A stretch of DNA of 64,000 bases from a virus. Every line of letters starts with the position of its first letter. The first letter of the stretch is position 1. The stretch covers positions 143,490 through 207,489 of IMG/VR virus record IMGVR_UViG_3300042544_001590; one strand, given 5' to 3'. Below, one piece after another: positions 43,198 through 50,202 of this stretch. Below the pieces are notes generated by a model that was not told where the DNA came from, searched no databases, and saw only the letters and a program-made list of their open reading frames with translations. Made by a program: the position numbers and the translations under genes.

Positions 43198-43946
43198 ATG
43201 CCTACCAAACCAATAGCATGGTTTGAGCGATTGTCAATAGTCCGAACCAAATTTGCACAATCCAATAGACTGTCATATGTGCCAACGTCGAACCAAAATC
43301 CATCCAATTTCTCAACACCAACACCTTCTTTATCATTCATCATGCGAATCAGGTCAACAATTTCCAGTTCTCCTCTAGCAGATGGTTTGACTTTTTTAGC
43401 CATTTCCACAACTTCATTGGAAAACACATAAAGACCAATCACTGCATCTTCGGAAATAAATTCTTTCGGTTTCTCCACAATTTGAATAATATTGCCATCT
43501 TCATCTGTTTCAACCACACCATAGGCGGATGGGTCTTTCACTTTATATGTGTAGATGGTGTTCGGTTGTGGTTGTATTGGGGAATTACCAATAATAACAT
43601 TATCACCAAGAATCAGGCAGATTTCATCTGCATCTTTGACAAATTCTTCCCCAACGATAAAAGCATCGACTAATCCTTTGGGAGAATCTTGGATTGCGTA
43701 TGATAGATTTAATCCGAATTTACTCCCATCTCCAAGTAGAATCTTGAATTGTTTTTGTTGATCCTCGTCGGCATTAATGATGAGGATATCAACATATCCC
43801 ATATCTTTCAGCGTTTGAAGTGGAAATGCGATGCAGGGCTTGTTGAAAATTGGTAAAAGTTGCTTTGATATAACCTTGGTAATCGGGTATAATCTCGTAG
43901 CTTTTCCGCCCGCCAAAATTAGACCACGTTTAATCGTTTCTTGCAT
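43194..43946 (-). CDS. Sugar-1-phosphate nucleotidylyltransferase (RmlA-like)
   Basis: 250 residues. RGLILAGGKATRLYPITKVI (about 7-26) is the signature nucleotide-binding loop of sugar nucleotidyltransferases. ISKQLLPIFNKP, LILGDNVIIG, AYGVVETDEDGNII and EIVDLIRMMND follow in RmlA order. It would make dTDP-glucose from dTTP and glucose-1-phosphate. A strong GAGGAG Shine-Dalgarno precedes the ATG. It overlaps gp44 by 4 nt and the reductase gene upstream by 17 nt. At 250 residues it is slightly shorter than bacterial RmlA (about 290). Confidence 0.88.
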   Translation of the reverse strand: MQETIKRGLILAGGKATRLYPITKVISKQLLPIFNKPCIAFPLQTLKDMGYVDILIINADEDQQKQFKILLGDGSKFGLNLSYAIQDSPKGLVDAFIVGEEFVKDADEICLILGDNVIIGNSPIQPQPNTIYTYKVKDPSAYGVVETDEDGNIIQIVEKPKEFISEDAVIGLYVFSNEVVEMAKKVKPSARGELEIVDLIRMMNDKEGVGVEKLDGFWFDVGTYDSLLDCANLVRTIDNRSNHAIGLVGI

Positions 43947-44847
43947 ATTTCTCCTCTATTTCGTTTTTAATTCTCTTATCTTCCGCTTGTTTCTCAAGCA
44001 TTTTCTCAAAACATTCCTTCATCACATCCTTCTCAAATCGCATCTCATAGATTTCCTTTGATTTGGAGCCATCCAGAACACAATTGCTTCTTCCAGTGGC
44101 AATGGGAAGATCGGCAAGATATACGAATTTCCAATTATCGTTGTGGAATCCGTATTCTTTCATGACATCACACACTTCCTGTGTGGTTAATGCCTGTGGA
44201 TTGATGACATTGTAGATGTTCTGTCCTTTCCATTTACCGACTTTTTTAATCAAAAGATTCTTCACAAATTCGCAGAAATCGGGGATATATGTCTTGGAGT
44301 TCTTGAAATTGATCAAATCGTCGTATTGTCTAATTTTGTTCAAATAATTCCTATTAGATGATTCGTAATGGAATGGCATACGAACCCTCAGAATGATATT
44401 ATCCATATTTTTTGATAAATTTTCAAAAGCGTGTTTTGATTTGGAATAAAATGAAGCCCTATTACAGAATAATCCATAATTTGGGGAATCTTCCTCGTTC
44501 CACACTTTCTCATATCCATCATAAACACAACCAGAAGAAACATGGAGATAATTCACTTCATGTAATTGACATACAGCATTTACTTTTAAAGGAGAAACTG
44601 TATTGAGTTCCCAACACAATTCTTTTTTCATCTCCGCTTCATCAATGTTGGGTCTTCCCGTGAATCCCGAACAGTTAATCACGGTATCAATGGTATTATT
44701 GAGAAGAAATTTGTGGAGGATTTCCACTTTATGATAATCAATCTCTTCCGCTGATTTGATAATCACGTTAAAATCGTTTTTCAAATGATTGTAAAGATGA
44801 TTACCAACGTAACCCTTCCCTAAAATTAATAAATTAAGCTTGCTCAT
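43930..44847 (-). CDS. NAD(P)-dependent sugar reductase/epimerase (RmlD-like)
   Basis: 305 residues from ATG 44847. An upstream start at 44961 would overlap the previous gene by over 100 nt and is rejected. Rossmann motif LILGKGYVGNHLYNHL (about 6-21), VINCSGFTGRPNIDEAE, LHVSSGCVYDGYE and the catalytic ASFYSKSKHAFE (YxxxK) match the RmlD/SDR family that reduces dTDP-4-keto sugars. With RmlA it gives the first and last steps of dTDP-rhamnose synthesis. RmlB and RmlC are not in the window and may come from the host. Confidence 0.82.
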   Translation of the reverse strand: MSKLNLLILGKGYVGNHLYNHLKNDFNVIIKSAEEIDYHKVEILHKFLLNNTIDTVINCSGFTGRPNIDEAEMKKELCWELNTVSPLKVNAVCQLHEVNYLHVSSGCVYDGYEKVWNEEDSPNYGLFCNRASFYSKSKHAFENLSKNMDNIILRVRMPFHYESSNRNYLNKIRQYDDLINFKNSKTYIPDFCEFVKNLLIKKVGKWKGQNIYNVINPQALTTQEVCDVMKEYGFHNDNWKFVYLADLPIATGRSNCVLDGSKSKEIYEMRFEKDVMKECFEKMLEKQAEDKRIKNEIEEKYARND

Positions 44848-45055
44848 ATGTGTTTTCAATAAATTCCCGAACGTTTTCCAAATTACAAATATCATTTTCG
44901 TATAGATATTCCTGTATGCCCTCACATAAATCATCAGCCATTTGGGAAATCTCTTCGTCATCCACAGTATGAAGGAAATCCTGTAAATCCATAATGGATT
45001 TTATGATTTTCTCTTCGTGTAGTTCCAATTTTTTCAGTATCGTATTCTTTTTCAT
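44834..45055 (-). CDS. Small acidic hypothetical protein
   Basis: 73 residues, helical and acidic, beginning KKNTILKKLELHEEKIIKSI. It heads the minus-strand operon with the sugar and clamp-loader genes and overlaps the next gene by 14 nt. CTAAATA occurs 13 nt before the ATG, further than in other late genes. Function unknown. Confidence 0.6.
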   Translation of the reverse strand: MKKNTILKKLELHEEKIIKSIMDLQDFLHTVDDEEISQMADDLCEGIQEYLYENDICNLENVREFIENTYEQA

Positions 45056-45113
45056 TTATGTAGGGATTTATTTAGGTTTTGGTTGATGTCAATACGAAAT
45101 ATGGGTTGATTTG

Positions 45114-45120
45114 TTAAATA
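45114..45120 (+). promoter_or_regulatory. Late promoter box
   Basis: TTAAATA, then GTATT, then the ATG at 45126. It excludes the in-frame TTG at 45111 as start. Confidence 0.7.
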
Positions 45121-45125
45121 GTATT

Positions 45126-46229
45126 ATGCCAAAGATTTCCCAATTAACATCTGCAACATTACCTATTGTTGGTAATGAGGTGGCTATCATCAATCAAAAT
45201 GGAACCACTTATTCAAGTGCTTTAAGTAATTTTATTGGGGGTGGATCGAACGTGTCATCCTTATCTTCAAATTGGCAGAACACTTACACCACATTTTCCT
45301 CAAATTCTGCCAATTATGCAAAGGTTAATGTCAATAATAATTTTTCATCTACCCAAACGTTCACCACAGGTTCAATAAATGTCGGAGGATTTCCTTTATC
45401 TGCGACAGTGAGTAATAGTTTGTTTGGTGGTAATCTCGCAGGTTTCGGTGCTACGTGTGCATGTTTCTCCAATTTCTTTGGTTATAACGCAGGTAACGGT
45501 GCCACATGCGCATCCAATTCCAATTTCTTTGGTCAAGGCGCGGGTTACAATACCACAAACGCATATAGCTCCAATTTCTTTGGTTCAAACGCAGGTTTCG
45601 GTGCCACAAACGCATCCAATTCCAATTTCTTTGGTTCAAACACAGGTTTCGGTGCCACAAGCGCATGTAATTCCAATTTCCTTGGTTCAAACGCAGGTTA
45701 CGGTGCCACAAACGCATCCAATTCCAATTTCCTTGGTAGATACTCAGGTAACGGTGCCACAAACGCATCCAATTCCAATTTCCTTGGTTCAAACGCAGGT
45801 TTCGATGCCACAAACGCATCCAACTCCAATTTCCTTGGTAGATACGCAGGTAACGGTGCCACAAACGCATCCAACTCCAATTTCCTTGGTAGATACGCAG
45901 GTTACTATGCCACATACGCATCATTCTCCAATTTCCTTGGTCAAGGCGCAGGTAACGGTGCCACAAACGCATGTCACTCCATATTCATTGGTTCAAACGC
46001 AGGTAACGGTGCCACAAACGCATGTCACTCCATATTCATTGGTTATAACGCAGGTTTCGGTGCCTCTCTGTCAGCTTCAATCGCCCTTGGCTCTTGTGCT
46101 ATCCCCACATCACACAATCAATTAGTGTTGGGGTCGTCAGCATACCCACTATCAACTGTTAATAGCGGCAACTGTTTAGTTGTAAACATAAATGGAACTA
46201 TGAAGAAAATAGCGTTGCTTTCCGTTTAA
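45126..46229 (+). CDS. Repeat-rich fibre-like late protein
   Basis: 367 residues. The N-terminal 100 (QLTSATLPIVGNEVAIINQN) resemble fibre attachment regions. Residues about 102-305 are twelve tandem 17-residue units of the type GSNAGFGATNASNSNFL, most of which begin Gly and end Asn-Phe-Leu/Phe, as expected of a beta-solenoid with one turn per unit. The C-terminal LVLGSSAYPLSTVNSGN and KIALLSV form a small terminal domain. Probably a fibre or capsid-decoration protein. It is followed by late glycosyltransferase and sulfotransferase genes. Confidence 0.65.
   Translation: MPKISQLTSATLPIVGNEVAIINQNGTTYSSALSNFIGGGSNVSSLSSNWQNTYTTFSSNSANYAKVNVNNNFSSTQTFTTGSINVGGFPLSATVSNSLFGGNLAGFGATCACFSNFFGYNAGNGATCASNSNFFGQGAGYNTTNAYSSNFFGSNAGFGATNASNSNFFGSNTGFGATSACNSNFLGSNAGYGATNASNSNFLGRYSGNGATNASNSNFLGSNAGFDATNASNSNFLGRYAGNGATNASNSNFLGRYAGYYATYASFSNFLGQGAGNGATNACHSIFIGSNAGNGATNACHSIFIGYNAGFGASLSASIALGSCAIPTSHNQLVLGSSAYPLSTVNSGNCLVVNINGTMKKIALLSV
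45429..46040 (+). repeat. Twelve 51-bp tandem repeats
   Basis: Units of 17 codons starting GGT, with a more degenerate thirteenth after 46040. Neighbouring units differ mainly at the second to sixth codons (Ser-Asn-Ala, Arg-Tyr-Ala, Gln-Gly-Ala). Long identical stretches such as GCCACAAACGCATCCAA are shared, so the array probably expands and contracts by recombination. Confidence 0.9.
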
Positions 46230-46234
46230 TGCTA

Positions 46235-46242
46235 TATAAATA
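46235..46242 (+). promoter_or_regulatory. Late promoter box, exact T4 consensus
   Basis: TATAAATA, then GCAAT, then the ATG at 46248. It is the only full TATAAATA among the boxes and lies within a short palindrome GCTATATAAATAGC. Confidence 0.75.
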
Positions 46243-46247
46243 GCAAT

Positions 46248-47120
46248 ATGATAAAAAATGCTATTTTTCATATTGAGGGGGGGTTGGGTAAAAACATTGT
46301 AGCCACTTCGGTTATCCGTTCCTATAAAAAGGAACATCCAATCCACAACATTATAGTAAATTCTGCATATCCTGACATTTTTCAAGGAAATCCTGATATT
46401 GATAGGTGTTATCTATTGGGAAATACTCCGTATTTTTATGAGGACTTTATCTTTGATAAAGATTGTGAAATATTTGCACATGATCCATATAAAACAACGG
46501 CACATATCACCAAACAACAAATATTGGTGAAATCGTGGTGTGATATGATAGGGGTTACTTATGATGGTTTAAATCCGAATATCCATTTTAATTTTAGGGA
46601 AATGGAAATATCCAGAGCGTTACTACCTCAAACTGATAAACCCATTCTCATCTTTCAACCATTTGGAGGCGCACAAAACCAAGAATTTCCATACTCATGG
46701 ACAAGGGATATTCATCCTTTCATTGCCCAAGAAATAATCAATAATCTTAAAGAACAATATACAATATTGCATATTTGTCACCCCCACCATCCTCAATTAC
46801 AAAATGTGATTCGCTATGATAAAAATCAAAATAAAAAGATTTTATGTGCCATGTTGAATCTTTCTAAAAAAAGAATTCTAATCGACTCTTCCTTACAACA
46901 TGCTGCGGCTGCCATGGGATTACCATCAACAGTGGTGTGGGTTGGGACACAACCGGAAGTATTTGGTTATGATATGCATAATAATATAACTCCCCATGTT
47001 ACCTTTCCAAAGGGTAATATTAATTCGTATTTATATGATTATAGTTTCAATGGAATCATCCACGAATGCCCATATGATAACATTTATCAAATTTTCAATA
47101 TCGAAAACATCATAAAATGA
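46248..47120 (+). CDS. Family 9 (heptosyltransferase-like) glycosyltransferase
   Basis: 290 residues. HIEGGLGKNIVATSVIRSYK (about 8-27) is the glycine-rich start of the GT-B fold seen in ADP-heptose:LPS heptosyltransferases. ILIFQPFGGAQNQEF and ILIDSSLQHAAAAMGLPSTV, then VWVGTQPEVFGY, match the C-terminal donor-binding part ('D.s..HlAaAlg.P...lfG'). Late expression and coupling to a sulfotransferase suggest that it decorates new virions or a late surface. The acceptor is unknown. Confidence 0.78.
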   Translation: MIKNAIFHIEGGLGKNIVATSVIRSYKKEHPIHNIIVNSAYPDIFQGNPDIDRCYLLGNTPYFYEDFIFDKDCEIFAHDPYKTTAHITKQQILVKSWCDMIGVTYDGLNPNIHFNFREMEISRALLPQTDKPILIFQPFGGAQNQEFPYSWTRDIHPFIAQEIINNLKEQYTILHICHPHHPQLQNVIRYDKNQNKKILCAMLNLSKKRILIDSSLQHAAAAMGLPSTVVWVGTQPEVFGYDMHNNITPHVTFPKGNINSYLYDYSFNGIIHECPYDNIYQIFNIENIIK

Positions 47121-47908
47121 GAGATATATTTTATGTGTCCGGCTTACCCAGATCGGGAAGCACTCTTCTGATGAATCTGATGGCACAAAATCCTAAAGTA
47201 TTCTGTACTCCTACATCGGGTTTGAATCAATTGATGAATAATATCAAAACATCGTGGGGTAATATCATTGAACATCGATCTGATAAAAACGCTGGTAATG
47301 ATGAAAATTTGAAGCGTATCCTAAACACTATATTACATTCCTACCATAATACCGAAAAACCGTATGTCATCGACAAATGTAGGGGGTGGGGATTCTCCAT
47401 TGAAATGTTGGAGGCAATCACCAATAAAAAAACCAAGATCATAGCACCAGTTAGAGATATAAAGGATGTTCTTGCGTCTTTCGAATTATTATATCGAAAG
47501 GGTTCCTACAAGTTCAACCCCCAAGGACCAATGCCCCAATGTTTAACAACTGAAGGTAGGATGATGCATTGGGCAAGTTTGGATGGGGAAGTCGGTGCTG
47601 CTTACGCAATATTAAAGGATGCTTTTTTAAGAGGATTGGGGGATAGATTCCTTTTGGTGGATTATGATTATCTGACACATAATCCTAAAATTGTCATGGA
47701 CGTAATTTGGGATTTCCTCAATATACCCAAATGTGAACATGATTTTGAAAACATATTGAACCAAACACCAGAAGATGATGGTGTTTATAATTATGTCGAT
47801 TTACATAAAATTAAGAGTAAAGTCGCACCATCCAGTTCAAAAGCTAAAGAAATTTTGGGGGATGAAATATGTAAAGGATTGGATGGTTATGAATTTTGGA
47901 AGAAATGA
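47117..47908 (+). CDS. Sulfotransferase-like protein
   Basis: 263 residues. FYVSGLPRSGSTLLMNLMAQ (about 5-24) is the PAPS 5'-phosphosulfate loop. IIAPVRDIKDVLASFELLYR (about 109-128) matches the 3'-phosphate-binding motif 'vRdp.d...S'. RFLLVDYDYLTHNP fits the 'v.YEdL..dp' element. The enzyme would move sulfate from PAPS to a sugar or tyrosine. Phage-encoded sulfotransferases are uncommon. It overlaps the GT9 gene by 4 nt and shares its late promoter, so both probably act on the same product. Confidence 0.82.
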   Translation: MRDIFYVSGLPRSGSTLLMNLMAQNPKVFCTPTSGLNQLMNNIKTSWGNIIEHRSDKNAGNDENLKRILNTILHSYHNTEKPYVIDKCRGWGFSIEMLEAITNKKTKIIAPVRDIKDVLASFELLYRKGSYKFNPQGPMPQCLTTEGRMMHWASLDGEVGAAYAILKDAFLRGLGDRFLLVDYDYLTHNPKIVMDVIWDFLNIPKCEHDFENILNQTPEDDGVYNYVDLHKIKSKVAPSSSKAKEILGDEICKGLDGYEFWKK

Positions 47909-47915
47909 CTAAATA
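47909..47915 (+). promoter_or_regulatory. Late promoter box
   Basis: CTAAATA begins one base after the sulfotransferase stop, then ATGAT, then the ATG at 47921. Confidence 0.72.
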
Positions 47916-47920
47916 ATGAT

Positions 47921-48289
47921 ATGTCCATATTAGGTAATAACACACTACCAACACCACCCCCGACGCCCAATAAGGAAGTCCTATTGAAACAAGCGGTATC
48001 CCGTATCAAAAATCTTTCCAAGGAATGTTTCGGTAATTTGGTGAGAACCCAACGAGAAGGTATTAAGATTGTTTGGGAGAACGAAAACCTCACCCCGCAG
48101 GAAATAATTGATGAGATGGGGTCGGATGTTTTTAAGATTTTTCAATTCCATGGGGAGCTTACACAATTTATTCTGATGTTGGCCCAAGAGGATGGAGCAA
48201 CGGTTGATGTTAAGTATCCCACCCACTCATTCACCGCAAACCTTAGTGCTGGAACTATCACCGTCCACGATACACCTTACCAACAATAA
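47921..48289 (+). CDS. Small late protein, probably virion-associated
   Basis: 122 residues. A Pro-rich start (LPTPPPTPNKEVLLKQAVSR) precedes a helical domain (RIKNLSKECFGNLVRTQREG, EIIDEMGSDVFKIFQFHGEL) and a beta-rich end. Comparable proteins occur in T4-like phages without assigned function. It leads the cluster with the acidic core-like protein, neck protein and terminase. Confidence 0.65.
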   Translation: MSILGNNTLPTPPPTPNKEVLLKQAVSRIKNLSKECFGNLVRTQREGIKIVWENENLTPQEIIDEMGSDVFKIFQFHGELTQFILMLAQEDGATVDVKYPTHSFTANLSAGTITVHDTPYQQ

Positions 48290-48293
48290 TTAT

Positions 48294-49322
48294 ATGAAAA
48301 AACAACCGACATTGGGAGATATATATGGACAAATGCTGAACAGTGTTCAAGTCGTTCAAGAGAACGCACAGGAAAACATCAACAAGTCCAAAAAAATTCC
48401 CAAGCAATCCAAAAACGCTTTCAACGAAACAAATCCCTTGCAAAAAGGTGGTCCATCTGAGAAAAGCGGTTATCACAAAGCTCTGAATGATACTTATGAT
48501 GAGGATGAAGAGCGTAAGTATGCTAATCTTGATAAACTTAAAGAAAAGTTGAAGAATCCCAATCTTTCTGATAAACAGAAGGAATCTCTCAAAAAAGAAA
48601 TTGCAAGAATGGAGAGTGGAATCCAAAGAGAGGAAGCGGAAGAGAGAATTCACAAGGAATCTAAAAAAATTGCAAGAGATAGACTAAATACATTTATGAC
48701 TAAGAAATCTACATTTGATAAGTTGTTTGAATCCGTTATGGGTAATAATTTTGACCAGCAAGAGGATGCTCAAGAAGTTGATGCCCTCGGCCTTGGTGAT
48801 GCTCCCATGGACGATGAGTTTGGAGATGACGAATTCGGTGACGACGAAGACCAAGTTACATTTACTCTTGATCGTGCCACAGCACAAAAGCTTCACGATG
48901 TTTTGATGGGAGTTCTTGATGGTGGTGGTATGGAAGATGAAGGCGATGATCTGGACTTCGATACTGAAGATGATTTTGGAGGAGACGATGAAATGGACGA
49001 AGACAACGAAGAAGAAGACGATTTCTCCTATGACGAAGACGAAGAGCGCGGAACCTTCCCAACTGACAAGGTTGGTAATGATGGAACCGTTGGTGCCAAG
49101 GATGGCAAAGGTGGTGGTCAACAACACAAGCTCCAAGGTCGTAGCAATAAGGTCAATGGTCGTCCTCAACCAAAAGGTCAAAAAACCAAGGTAGTGGGAA
49201 CCACTGACAAGGTTGGTAATGACGGTGATTACGGTCATGCTCTCCATGGTGCAAAGCAACCCGATATGGGCAAGCAGAACAAAGTTTCAGACATTCGCCA
49301 AGCGGAAGATTTCTTCCGTTGA
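48294..49322 (+). CDS. Acidic prohead-core-like protein with nested start at 48696
   Basis: 342 residues from ATG 48294. The first 134 are charged helix (LKEKLKNPNLSDKQKESLKK). At residue 135 there is an internal Met, at 48696, with CTAAATA 5 nt before it, and the following MTKKSTFDKLFESVMGNNF resembles the shared head-targeting peptide. I infer a second product of 208 residues (48696-49322). The centre is extremely acidic (DDEFGDDEFGDDEDQ) and the C-terminus has two copies of TDKVGNDG. T4 scaffolding protein gp22 has a similar acidic, helical character, so a scaffold or core role is suggested. Confidence 0.65.
   Translation: MKKQPTLGDIYGQMLNSVQVVQENAQENINKSKKIPKQSKNAFNETNPLQKGGPSEKSGYHKALNDTYDEDEERKYANLDKLKEKLKNPNLSDKQKESLKKEIARMESGIQREEAEERIHKESKKIARDRLNTFMTKKSTFDKLFESVMGNNFDQQEDAQEVDALGLGDAPMDDEFGDDEFGDDEDQVTFTLDRATAQKLHDVLMGVLDGGGMEDEGDDLDFDTEDDFGGDDEMDEDNEEEDDFSYDEDEERGTFPTDKVGNDGTVGAKDGKGGGQQHKLQGRSNKVNGRPQPKGQKTKVVGTTDKVGNDGDYGHALHGAKQPDMGKQNKVSDIRQAEDFFR
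48684..48690 (+). promoter_or_regulatory. Internal late promoter box
   Basis: CTAAATA, then CATTT, then an in-frame ATG at 48696 inside the acidic-protein gene. Confidence 0.55.
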
Positions 49323-49349
49323 ATGTGAATTAAAAAAATAAACCTAAGA

Positions 49350-49380
49350 AGAGGGGATCGTGATGATTCCCTCTTTTTTT
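49350..49380 (+). terminator. Rho-independent terminator
   Basis: A 10-bp stem with one G-T pair, AGAGGGGATC (49350-49359) with GATTCCCTCT (49365-49374), 5-nt loop GTGAT, then a run of T. It lies between the acidic-protein gene and the next late promoter. Confidence 0.82.
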
Positions 49381-49381
49381 G

Positions 49382-49388
49382 TTAAGTA
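49382..49388 (+). promoter_or_regulatory. Late promoter box, TTAAGTA variant
   Basis: TTAAGTA, then TTATC, then the ATG at 49394. It begins immediately after the terminator T-run. Confidence 0.58.
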
Positions 49389-49393
49389 TTATC

Positions 49394-50191
49394 ATGAAGT
49401 CCTTTCTGGAATTTTTTGAAGAGCGTAACGGTGTTCTATTGGAATACCGTCACAGGGATGGTTTTGGGGGTATTAAACAATCCCTCCATGCCAACAACAA
49501 AAAAGGGGGCAACATCACCCGTGATCCTCTGACACGCAAGATACCATGGAACAAAGGACCGTATAAGAAAATCAGAACAGCGGGAGAGATTCTGATCGGA
49601 GATGATCTGTTGAAAGAATTGGGTTCTATGGGAGGCGTGGAGTTCAAGGATGGTAAGGAGATCAAAAGAAAAAATAGTAATCAAATTTTAAAATTGTTCA
49701 CAAATCTTCATGGACAACAATGTGGAAAAATAGTGGAGGTAAAAAACCGAAACGCTTTTACTGAAAAAACAGATTATTATGGTAATTGTGTTGATCTGTG
49801 TAATCAATTTACTGTCGATACTGATGAAGATGATTATGACGGTGATTATGAAAATTATTATGAAGATGATGGTAGCGGCGCAGCAGAATGGATGATCAAC
49901 GTTTTATCAAATGATAATAATGTTATTAGGTTAAACAAAGAAACCTTTGATCAGTATGTAGACATTTCAGGTATCCCACAAGACAGAATTGAAAATTTAT
50001 CAAGTGATGAGTATTATTATATTATAGATGGTAGAGGACACCCTAACGGATATGTTAATTTTGTTTTATATGGTGAGAATAGGAATGGTGATGATATACA
50101 TTATTTTTTCAATGTATCACCTGATCCTAATTTAGAAAATAAAAAATTGCCGAAATTGCCAAATGGATATGGGGCAGGTTCTAATATGTGA
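49394..50191 (+). CDS. Late protein with capsid-targeting-like N-terminus
   Basis: 265 residues from ATG 49394. MKSFLEFFEERNGVLLEYRH is very close in style to the T4 capsid-targeting peptide (MKTYQEFIAEA), with LLE as a possible protease site. A basic, Gly-rich middle (GGNITRDPLTRKIPWNKGPY) is followed from about 49670 by AT-rich DNA encoding an acidic/Asn/Tyr-rich region (DTDEDDYDGDYENYYEDDG) and a beta-rich end. The composition break suggests module fusion. No catalytic motif recognised. Confidence 0.65.
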   Translation: MKSFLEFFEERNGVLLEYRHRDGFGGIKQSLHANNKKGGNITRDPLTRKIPWNKGPYKKIRTAGEILIGDDLLKELGSMGGVEFKDGKEIKRKNSNQILKLFTNLHGQQCGKIVEVKNRNAFTEKTDYYGNCVDLCNQFTVDTDEDDYDGDYENYYEDDGSGAAEWMINVLSNDNNVIRLNKETFDQYVDISGIPQDRIENLSSDEYYYIIDGRGHPNGYVNFVLYGENRNGDDIHYFFNVSPDPNLENKKLPKLPNGYGAGSNM

Positions 50192-50197
50192 TAAATA
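50191..50197 (+). promoter_or_regulatory. Late promoter box
   Basis: ATAAATA, then AAAAT, then the ATG at 50203. This selects ATG 50203 over an ATG at 50188. Confidence 0.65.
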
Positions 50198-50202
50198 AAA
50201 AT

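Noticed and set aside
45424-46125. Long open frames on both strands across the 51-bp repeat region
   Set aside because: The 51-bp unit is a multiple of three and free of stops in several frames, so open frames arise from the repeat itself. Only the frame starting at 45126 has a promoter at the right spacing and a fibre-like sequence.
46231-46246. Short palindrome GCTATATAAATAGC as a terminator
   Set aside because: It has no T-run and is centred on a perfect late promoter box with the usual 5-nt spacing to the start codon.
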